Shown piece after piece: positions 6,773 through 12,611 of a DNA stretch of 13,862 nt. Positions within the stretch are counted from its first letter, which is position 1. Every line of letters starts with the position of its first letter. The DNA comes from a bacterium (GTDB taxonomy: Bacteria; Patescibacteriota; Microgenomatia; Levybacterales; UBA12049): positions 1 to 13,862 of the forward strand of contig JAKAMH010000004.1 of NCBI GenBank assembly GCA_021813005.1, read 5' to 3'. The notes beneath the pieces were generated by a model. It made no database searches. It saw only the letters and a list, made by a program, of their open reading frames with translations, and was not told the DNA's origin. Made by a program: the position numbers and the translations under genes.

Positions 6773-8298
6773 AGGTTCAGGTCGAGCTTCGGACGGTACT
6801 GCAGCGCCTCAGCGATGTGCTGCGGCTCGATGGCAGTTTTTCCTGCCAGGTCAGCGATGGTTTGGGCAACTTTGATGATACGGTAATACGACCTGCCTGA
6901 CAACTGCATGGTGGCGACCGCCTGTCTGAGAAGCGTCCGGCAGGTTTCTGAAAGGACAGAGTAATGCTCAACATCCCTGCTGGTCATGTCGGCGTTGGTG
7001 GTGAGACGTGTTCCTGCGAAACGCTCTGTTTGCCTCTTTCTGGCGCCCTCCACCCGGGCGCGTACCAGTTGGGAAGACTCGGCCGTTGTATTATTTCCGG
7101 CTAGCTTCTCAACCGGGATTGCCGGAACGCTGATGTGCAGGTCAATTCTGTCGAGAATAGGGCCTGAGAGCCGGCGCTGATAGCGGATAAGCTGACTGGG
7201 ACTGCAGCGGCACTGGCGTGTCCGCTCACCATAAAATCCACAGGGACAGGGGTTTTGAGCAGCGACGAGTGTGACATTGGCAGGGTAGGAAACCTTTTTC
7301 TGGGCTCGGGAGATGGTGATAGTATGATCCTCAAGAGGCTGGCGAAGACTCTCAACGAGCTGGCGGGGGAACTCAGGAAACTCATCGAGAAATAACACTC
7401 CTCTGTGAGCAAGAGTGACCTCGCCCGGCTGCGGCTTACTGCCACCCCCGATCAGACCAATAAGCGACGTCGAGTGGTGGGGAGAGCGAAACGGCCGCGT
7501 CGTGACAATGGCATTGTCTCCCAGTGTACCGGCAATGCTGTAGATTTTGGTGGTTTCAAGGATTTCGTCAAATGTCAGCTGCGGGAGAATGGAGACCATA
7601 GTACGGGCGAGCAGCGTCTTGCCGGCGCCGGGGGGACCTTTCATGAGGAGATTATGCCCGCCGGCCGCGGCAATTTCAAGGGCCCGCTTGGCCTGTTCCT
7701 GCCCCTTGATGTCTGCCATGTCAAAGTCCGACACGTCAGCGGTGAAGAGTGTTTTAAGATCGGTTTTGGGAGAGGGAGAAAGCGGCTGCTGGTCTGAGAG
7801 ATGGAGAAAGAGGGAGCGGAGAGAGTCAATAGCAAAGACTGTAATATTGTCGACGAGCGATGCTTCCGGGGCATTACTCTCCGGAACGAAAACAGTTTTA
7901 TACCGTTTCTTTTTGGCAAGAAGTGCGAAGGGAAGGACGCCGCGTACCGGCCGGACATGTCCGTCTAGTGACAACTCTCCAAAAACAAGCGACTGTCCCG
8001 CTGTCCCCGGCAGCTGTCCTGAGGCGAGAAGTATGCCAAGCGCAATCGGCAGGTCATAGGCAGGCCCCTCCTTGGGAAGGTCGGCAGGCGCTAAGTTGAC
8101 GGTGATGCGTTTGGCCGGAAAGTCAGCGCCTGAGTTTTTGAGAGCGGAACGGACGCGTTCTTTTGCCTCCTCAACTGCCTTGTCCGGCAGGCCGACAATA
8201 GTAAAGCTTGGAAGTCCTTGGGAGGCGATATCAACCTCAACATCCACAGGGGTGGCGTCAAGACCGACGACAGCAGCTGAGAGCACCTTTGCGAGCAT
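6769..8298 (-). CDS. comM: ComM/YifB family AAA+ ATPase (Mg-chelatase-like)
   Basis: The 509 residues match the full length of the YifB/ComM family. Residues 1-170 form the Lon-protease-like N-terminal domain, with GLPSFTIVGLPD (28-39) and FGELSLDGHVRPVRG (106-120). The Mg-chelatase-type AAA+ module has Walker A GPPGAGKT (221-228), Walker B VLFLDE (301-306), the NPCPCG cysteine motif (349-354) with C363 and C365 as likely further zinc ligands, and DRIDLH (383-388) with a probable arginine finger. The C-terminal helical domain includes LSGRSYYRIIKVAQTIADLAG (467-487). In naturally competent bacteria ComM is a hexameric branch-migration helicase that helps integrate transformed DNA. The name Mg chelatase in many records is misleading. 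It is the first gene of the minus-strand run. The only obvious promoter element lies 8 bases before the ATG. Confidence 0.95.
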   Translation of the reverse strand: MLAKVLSAAVVGLDATPVDVEVDIASQGLPSFTIVGLPDKAVEEAKERVRSALKNSGADFPAKRITVNLAPADLPKEGPAYDLPIALGILLASGQLPGTAGQSLVFGELSLDGHVRPVRGVLPFALLAKKKRYKTVFVPESNAPEASLVDNITVFAIDSLRSLFLHLSDQQPLSPSPKTDLKTLFTADVSDFDMADIKGQEQAKRALEIAAAGGHNLLMKGPPGAGKTLLARTMVSILPQLTFDEILETTKIYSIAGTLGDNAIVTTRPFRSPHHSTSLIGLIGGGSKPQPGEVTLAHRGVLFLDEFPEFPRQLVESLRQPLEDHTITISRAQKKVSYPANVTLVAAQNPCPCGFYGERTRQCRCSPSQLIRYQRRLSGPILDRIDLHISVPAIPVEKLAGNNTTAESSQLVRARVEGARKRQTERFAGTRLTTNADMTSRDVEHYSVLSETCRTLLRQAVATMQLSGRSYYRIIKVAQTIADLAGKTAIEPQHIAEALQYRPKLDLNL

Positions 8299-8306
8299 AT
8301 ACCTAT

Positions 8307-8315
8307 ACTATAGCA
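8307..8315 (-). promoter_or_regulatory. Extended -10 promoter of comM
   Basis: Read on the minus strand, TGcTATAGT (8315 down to 8307) is an extended -10 element. It ends 8 bases before the comM ATG at 8298, so transcription would begin within about two bases of the start codon. No good -35 is seen at 16-18 bases, which is tolerable for extended -10 promoters. An overlapping TATAGG (8302-8307) is even closer to the ATG and is less likely. Confidence 0.5.
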
Positions 8316-8358
8316 AAGTCACAACCGGTTCATAGGATCTGGTAATTTAAATTCATCC

Positions 8359-8387
8359 TTGACACCCATAGAAAATTTCACTTCAAT
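8359..8387 (+). promoter_or_regulatory. Promoter of the NRAMP-family transporter
   Basis: A perfect TTGACA -35 (8359-8364) is followed after 17 bases by TTCAAT (8382-8387), a fair -10 (4 of 6 matches). Predicted transcription starts near 8394, about 10 bases before the ATG at 8404. GGGTGG (8391-8396) could be the ribosome-binding sequence if the transcript starts slightly earlier. Confidence 0.6.
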
Positions 8388-8403
8388 TAAGGGTGGACAT
8401 ACT

Positions 8404-9765
8404 ATGGAAGACAAGATAAAGCAGGTTGCTGAGGCACCGTCCCTGGCTCTGCATCAGACAATCGATACTTCTCAAAAGCTGGCCGGACAGATAGGGAAGG
8501 AAAAGCATATTAAGGGTGCGAGAAACTACTGGCACATGCTTGGTCCAGGCTTGACGACAGGTGCGGCGGATGATGATCCTTCAGGTATCGCGACATACTC
8601 CCAGACAGGCAGCCAATACGGCTTCCAGCTTTTGTGGCTCTCCGCCTTTACGTTTCCGCTCATGGCAATCGTTCAGGAAATGTGTGCCAGAATTGGGCTC
8701 GTCACCGGACGTGGCCTGGCTGGTAATATCAGGCTCCATTATCCCAAAAAAATACTGTATTTATCCGCTTTCCTGCTCTTTCTTGCCAATACCCTAAATA
8801 TCGGGGCGGACCTGGGGGCCATGGCCAAGGCGGTGCAGCTCCTCCTGCCGCATCTCAGCTTTACGTTCCTCATCATTGCTTTTGCGCTCGTTTCGCTGTA
8901 CCTGCAAATATTTATTGCCTATGCGCGCTACGCCAAGTATCTTAAGTGGCTTGCCTTGGTGCTCCTGGCATATATTTTCTCTGCCTTCAGTCTGCATCTT
9001 GACTGGGGAATGCTCGCCCGCCATGCCGTCATCCCGTCGCTGACGCTGTCAAAAGGGCAGATATTTCTCGTCTGTGCCATCCTCGGTACAACCATCTCGC
9101 CATACCTGTTTTTTTGGCAGACTGCCCAGGAAGTAGAGGAGATGATCATGCGTGGCAAGACATCATTGCTGCTTCGTGAGGGTACAACCAAAAAAGAGGT
9201 CAAGAAGATGCGAACCGATGTCTGGTCAGGGATGTTTCTCTCAAACCTGGTCATGTTTTTTATTATAGCCACCACAGCGGCGACGCTCTTTAGTCATGGT
9301 ATTACCAATATTGTGACGTCAGAGCAAGCAGCGCGGGCGCTCCGGCCAATCGCGGGCGAGAATGCCTACCTTCTCTTTGCGCTGGGCATCATTGGTACCG
9401 GTCTCCTGGCTATCCCGGTTTTGGCTGGGTCGGCGTCGTATGCCATTTCAGAGAGCCTCAAGTGGCCACACGGCTTGTATCGGAAACTCAAGGCTGCCCC
9501 CTCGTTTTATGGCATGATCATCATCTCAACGCTCATTGGACTGGGCATGAATTTTTTGGGCATCGATCCGATAAAAGCGCTTATCTACTCCGCCGTCGCC
9601 AATGGTTTGATCGCCCCGGTCGTTCTGGTGCTTATTGTCAAGCTGAGTAGCAATAAAAAAATCATGGGTGACTGGGCCAATGGGCCGCTTCGGGAGGCTC
9701 TGGGTTGGTATGTGGTTATCCTCATGTCCGTCGTCGGACTGGCAGCCATTTACTCGATATTCTAA
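8404..9765 (+). CDS. NRAMP-family divalent metal transporter with atypical metal-site residues
   Basis: This 453-residue polytopic protein has a hydrophilic N-terminus of about 45 residues and then roughly eleven hydrophobic segments. TM1 includes GPGLTTGAADDDPSGIATYS (47-66) and TM6 includes GTTISPYLFFWQ (228-239), which mark it as SLC11/NRAMP. In Mn/Fe transporters TM1 reads DPGN and TM6 carries a metal-binding methionine in MPHN. Here they are DPSG (58-61) and SPYL (232-235), so the asparagine and the methionine are both lost. NRAMP-related magnesium transporters also lack the methionine, so Mg2+ or another hard cation should be considered alongside Mn2+. I chose the ATG at 8404 because it follows a GGGTGG; an upstream in-frame TTG at 8359 is part of the -35 box. 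The gene diverges from comM and has its own promoter. No terminator is visible before guaB. Confidence 0.9.
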   Translation: MEDKIKQVAEAPSLALHQTIDTSQKLAGQIGKEKHIKGARNYWHMLGPGLTTGAADDDPSGIATYSQTGSQYGFQLLWLSAFTFPLMAIVQEMCARIGLVTGRGLAGNIRLHYPKKILYLSAFLLFLANTLNIGADLGAMAKAVQLLLPHLSFTFLIIAFALVSLYLQIFIAYARYAKYLKWLALVLLAYIFSAFSLHLDWGMLARHAVIPSLTLSKGQIFLVCAILGTTISPYLFFWQTAQEVEEMIMRGKTSLLLREGTTKKEVKKMRTDVWSGMFLSNLVMFFIIATTAATLFSHGITNIVTSEQAARALRPIAGENAYLLFALGIIGTGLLAIPVLAGSASYAISESLKWPHGLYRKLKAAPSFYGMIIISTLIGLGMNFLGIDPIKALIYSAVANGLIAPVVLVLIVKLSSNKKIMGDWANGPLREALGWYVVILMSVVGLAAIYSIF

Positions 9766-9781
9766 CTGTGTCTACCTCCTC

Positions 9782-9811
9782 TTGACACTCGTGGGCGTTT
9801 CTTGTTAGCAT
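9782..9811 (+). promoter_or_regulatory. Promoter of guaB, probably leaderless
   Basis: TTGACA (9782-9787) is a perfect -35. After an 18-base spacer comes TAGCAT (9806-9811), preceded by TG at 9803-9804, so an extended -10. Only five bases separate it from the ATG at 9817, placing the expected transcription start on or beside the A of the start codon. There is no room for a Shine-Dalgarno sequence. Confidence 0.62.
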
Positions 9812-9816
9812 TGGTT

Positions 9817-10962
9817 ATGGTAACCCAATCCCCGCCAATTCCTCTTGCGCTTACCTTTGATGATGTCCTGCTTACACCTGGTATGTCTGATTTCTCCCGC
9901 TCTGAGATTGATCTCTCCACCAAGCTGACAAAAACAATCTCCTTGAGACTGCCGCTCGTTGCTGCCCCAATGGATACGGTGACCGAAGAGGAGCTTGCTA
10001 TTGCCCTTGCTAGGCTTGGCGGCATCGGCATGATCCACCGTAATCTTACCGTCTCAAACCAGGCAGAGAAGGTGCAGGCAGTGAAACGAAAGAAGCTCCC
10101 GGTCGGTGCGGCGGTCGGCGCCGGCAAAGGATACCAGGAGCGGGTGGTGGCACTGGTAAAGGCTGGTGTAGATGTGATCGTGGTTGACTCGGCGCATGGA
10201 TATACGACAGCGGTACTGGAGGCGGTCTCATGGATTAAAAATAAATATAAACACACGCAGGTGATTAGCGGGAGCGTGGCGACGTTTGCCGGAGCTGAGG
10301 CAGTTATCAAAGCGGGCGCAGACGGACTGAGAGTCGGCATGGGGCCAGGCGCCATTTGTACGACACGCGTCGTCTCCGGTATGGGCGTGCCGCAGGTGAC
10401 CGCCCTTTTTGAAACGGTGCGGGCTGCGAAACCGCACGGTGTGCCGGTTATCGCCGACGGCGGCATCAAGTACTCGGGAGACATGGTCAAAGCCTTGGCG
10501 ACGGGGGCGTCCACAGTTATGATGGGTAGCTTCTTTGCCTCAGCGATGGAGGCTCCCGGAGGGGTTGTCGAGTTGACACCTGAGCAGGTGCCGAGCCGCT
10601 TTCAGAGTATTATCACAGACAAAAAATCATATACCTTTAAAGAGTACCGTGGCATGGGATCAATTGGGGCTATGAAAGATGGTGCCCGGATCAAATCAGA
10701 GGATGAGTTTCATGGTAAGAGCTACTATAAGGACCGGGTGCTGGTGGCGGAGGGCGTGGAGGGACTCGTACCGGTGAAAGGGACAGTAGCTGAGATTGTG
10801 GCACAGTCGGTGGGAGGCATCACTTCAGGCATGTTTTATATCGGTGCCAAAAACATTGAGACGCTCTGGCAAAAAGCCAACTTTATCCAGATCACGCATG
10901 CCTCGCTCATTGAAAGCCACCCGCACGATATTCTCATCACCAATACCGGTGGTAATATCTAG
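9817..10962 (+). CDS. guaB: IMP dehydrogenase lacking CBS domains
   Basis: IMPDH oxidises IMP to XMP with NAD+, the first committed step to GMP. This 381-residue enzyme is a TIM barrel with FDDVLLTPG (14-22), the NAD-side VDSAHGY (123-129) and the catalytic loop GMGPGAICTTRVVSG (174-188), in which C181 forms the thioimidate. GMP reductases differ at RVVSGMGVPQ and at YRGMGSIGAM (277-286), so IMPDH is the better call. The usual CBS pair of about 120 residues is missing between KVQAVKR (85-91) and LPVGAAVG (94-101), so adenine-nucleotide control through that domain is absent. The flap after GAM is longer than usual, and I could not find the conserved Arg-Tyr pair of DRYF; KSYY (301-304) is the nearest candidate. 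The ATG at 9817 is preferred over a TTG at 9802 inside the promoter. Its stop overlaps that of purA. Confidence 0.93.
   Translation: MVTQSPPIPLALTFDDVLLTPGMSDFSRSEIDLSTKLTKTISLRLPLVAAPMDTVTEEELAIALARLGGIGMIHRNLTVSNQAEKVQAVKRKKLPVGAAVGAGKGYQERVVALVKAGVDVIVVDSAHGYTTAVLEAVSWIKNKYKHTQVISGSVATFAGAEAVIKAGADGLRVGMGPGAICTTRVVSGMGVPQVTALFETVRAAKPHGVPVIADGGIKYSGDMVKALATGASTVMMGSFFASAMEAPGGVVELTPEQVPSRFQSIITDKKSYTFKEYRGMGSIGAMKDGARIKSEDEFHGKSYYKDRVLVAEGVEGLVPVKGTVAEIVAQSVGGITSGMFYIGAKNIETLWQKANFIQITHASLIESHPHDILITNTGGNI
10959..10962. other. Convergent stop-codon overlap, guaB and purA
   Basis: The palindrome CTAG supplies a TAG stop to both genes (10960-10962 on plus, 10961-10959 on minus). As at the ruvB-ATPase junction there is no room for a terminator, and 3' ends of the GMP-branch and AMP-branch mRNAs are predicted to be complementary if either runs past its stop. 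Confidence 0.95.
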
Positions 10963-12539
10963 ACCTCAATTATATTGGTATGTCCCGCTCCCGTGGTCAG
11001 CACGGTTACCGGATAACCGGTACGCCGTTGGATGAAGGCGACATATTTCTGAGCGTTTTCCGGCAGATCGGAGAACCGTCTGACTTTTCGGCAGGCTTCC
11101 CCGTTCCACCCCGGCAACTCGACATACTCAGGCTGGACCGATTCCAGAAACGCCAGATCAGGGCGGTAGCGGACGAACCCACTGTCCTTTTTGTAGCCAA
11201 TGCACGCCTTTACAGGTACGTCTGCTTGGGCAATATCAAGGTGCGTGATGCCGATCTGGTTGGCCTCTGAAACGCGAAGGTTATAGATAAGAAACGGCAG
11301 GTCAAGATAGTTAAGATCGCGGTATCGTCCTGTTGTGGTACCGCGTTCGTTGGCTACTTCTCTGACCCAGGCAGCGTACTGCTGCTGCGCGGGTGCGTCT
11401 GCTGGCAGTTCATTGCTGTCTTTGGGAAGGTCGATATGGGTAGGCATGCGGCGGCGGCCGACGCTGGACGGGTTGTGCTTGAGAATTGCCATACGGGTCA
11501 AAAGCCTGTCAGGAGTAAAAAAACTTGTGCCTGTGGTGATGCCCATGAAGGTAGTGGGAGACGATGTGACGTCCGGCCAAGTACCAAGCCAAGGATCAAG
11601 CCCGACACCCTGTGCTCCTTCAAAGACTACCCCGATGGCCGGATCCATAACCGCTTGCTCATGCAATAAAATAGTGTCCGTTACCATGTCGCGTTTTTTA
11701 GCCCAGGAACGTGCGGCCAGGAGTCGTTTGAGGAACTGCGATTTTGTTCCGACGCTGCGGGTCTCTCCTCGTTTGCTGGCGACGGTCTGCCGAAAGTCCG
11801 GGACAACGACCTCCGCCAGCCGGATATCATAGGCATTGAAGAGCCGGTCGATATCAGCATATTGCTGACCGAGTTTTTCCTCCCAGTCAGCTGCCAAAAG
11901 ATCCCGGACAATGAGTCCCGTCCGATCAAGACGCCGGGCATATGTCGGGGAAATACCGCGACTGGTGCCACCTCGCGATTTGGCCCGCTTCTGGTTGTTA
12001 AACCACTCAAGTGCCCGTTCAAGATCGGTATTAAGTGAGGCGCGTTCGGATAATTTAAGTCGTCCGGCAAGCGAACCGACAGCCGTCTCAATGTATGTAA
12101 CCTCTGTCTCAAGATCCTCAATATTTATTGCCATGCCCGTATCCATGATGCCGGTGGCTCTTTGATAGAAGACACCGGATGGTACCTGATGGAGCGCCAG
12201 CTTAACACCATTTTGCTCTATCGTATGTCCGGCGTTGTTACCGCCATTAAAGCGGACTACATAGACGTGTTTGATTTTTTTGTCTTTCAGGAGGGATGAA
12301 ATTTGATTGTCGACAATGCGACCTTTTCCCTCATCTCCCAGCTGTCCTCCGATGATGCCGATGAAGCGTTTTTCAGCCGTCTGGTGGTAGATGTCGGCCT
12401 CACCTTTCGGCCAGCCAACGATAATCTCGTTGTGGGTGTAAACTGCCTCAAAATCCTCCTGAAGAGACTGGTGTGGAGTTAGGTAGCGCAAATCCCGGTA
12501 TGTTGTCCCGGGCAGTGTATGTTGACGAGTGTTGGTCAT
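10959..12539 (-). CDS. purA: Adenylosuccinate synthetase, divergent and N-terminally extended
   Basis: PurA joins IMP and aspartate using GTP to make adenylosuccinate, the first step from IMP to AMP. At 526 residues it is about 100 longer than the usual 430. The P-loop GQLGDEGKG (65-73) keeps the catalytic aspartate D69, though leucine replaces the usual tryptophan. RFNGGNNAGHT (96-106) keeps the catalytic histidine H105. GTSRGISPTY (191-200), VFEGAQGVGLD (305-315), TSSPTT (325-330) and ERGTTTGRYRD (398-408) match the family's IMP and GTP loops. The first 55 residues, before the first beta strand, have no counterpart in typical PurA. There is no methionine between residue 1 and the P-loop, so the extension looks real. 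I chose the ATG at 12539 because a strong promoter lies just upstream; the frame stays open to an ATG at 12650, but that would run through the promoter and into guaA. Retention of D69 argues against PurZ. Confidence 0.93.
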   Translation of the reverse strand: MTNTRQHTLPGTTYRDLRYLTPHQSLQEDFEAVYTHNEIIVGWPKGEADIYHQTAEKRFIGIIGGQLGDEGKGRIVDNQISSLLKDKKIKHVYVVRFNGGNNAGHTIEQNGVKLALHQVPSGVFYQRATGIMDTGMAINIEDLETEVTYIETAVGSLAGRLKLSERASLNTDLERALEWFNNQKRAKSRGGTSRGISPTYARRLDRTGLIVRDLLAADWEEKLGQQYADIDRLFNAYDIRLAEVVVPDFRQTVASKRGETRSVGTKSQFLKRLLAARSWAKKRDMVTDTILLHEQAVMDPAIGVVFEGAQGVGLDPWLGTWPDVTSSPTTFMGITTGTSFFTPDRLLTRMAILKHNPSSVGRRRMPTHIDLPKDSNELPADAPAQQQYAAWVREVANERGTTTGRYRDLNYLDLPFLIYNLRVSEANQIGITHLDIAQADVPVKACIGYKKDSGFVRYRPDLAFLESVQPEYVELPGWNGEACRKVRRFSDLPENAQKYVAFIQRRTGYPVTVLTTGAGHTNIIEV

Positions 12540-12555
12540 GACGCTACCACAGAGG

Positions 12556-12584
12556 AGTATAGTGAAGTATTTGCCGGTAGTCAA
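12556..12584 (-). promoter_or_regulatory. Promoter of purA, sharing -35 bases with the guaA promoter
   Basis: On the minus strand TTGACT (12584-12579), a 17-base spacer and TATACT (12561-12556) form a near-consensus sigma-70-type promoter. Transcription should start near 12549, leaving a leader of about 10 bases before the ATG at 12539. No Shine-Dalgarno is seen in that leader. Confidence 0.72.
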
Positions 12585-12606
12585 GGCGTATCTCCGGCAG
12601 TATAAT
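12578..12606 (+). promoter_or_regulatory. Promoter of guaA, leaderless type, -35 overlapping that of purA
   Basis: A perfect TATAAT (12601-12606) lies 17 bases after TAGTCA (12578-12583; 4 of 6 matches to TTGACA). Five bases separate the -10 from the ATG at 12612, so the transcript should start on or next to the A of the start codon. The -35 shares five bases with the purA -35 read on the other strand. Confidence 0.62.
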
Positions 12607-12611
12607 GAGGT

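Larger units (their letters stand above)
8299..8403. other. Divergent intergenic region between comM and the NRAMP gene, with two palindromes
   Basis: This 105-base region is the longest non-coding stretch in the window. It holds the comM extended -10 and the NRAMP promoter. Between them lie two perfect palindromes, AACCGGTT (8323-8330) and AATTTAAATT (8344-8353). The second sits 5 bases before the NRAMP -35 box, a plausible place for a metal-sensing regulator, but short palindromes are common by chance. The predicted leaders are too short for a metal-sensing riboswitch. Confidence 0.45.

Noticed and set aside
6769..8298. Magnesium chelatase subunit of chlorophyll synthesis
   Set aside because: The Lon-like N-terminal domain and the NPCPCG motif define the ComM/YifB family; there are no tetrapyrrole genes nearby.
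8359..8403. Upstream TTG start for the NRAMP gene
   Set aside because: The TTG is part of a perfect TTGACA -35 box, and the ATG at 8404 has a possible ribosome-binding sequence.
9802..9816. Upstream TTG start for guaB
   Set aside because: It falls inside the promoter just before the -10 box, so it would not be in the transcript.
9766..9816. Terminator between the NRAMP gene and guaB
   Set aside because: I looked for a GC-rich hairpin followed by T residues and found none; the 51 bases hold only the guaB promoter.
9762..10514. Minus-strand 250-codon open frame opposite guaB
   Set aside because: Low-complexity Ala/Pro/Ser/Thr-rich translation with no motif; guaB on the plus strand is unmistakable.
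11335..12165. Plus-strand open frames opposite purA (11335-11832, 11911-12165)
   Set aside because: They are antisense to conserved PurA motifs and have compositions typical of shadow frames.
10959..12539. PurZ-type (2-aminoadenylosuccinate) synthetase of phage origin
   Set aside because: The catalytic aspartate of GDEGKG, typically lost in PurZ, is present, the protein is much longer than PurZ, and there are no phage genes around.
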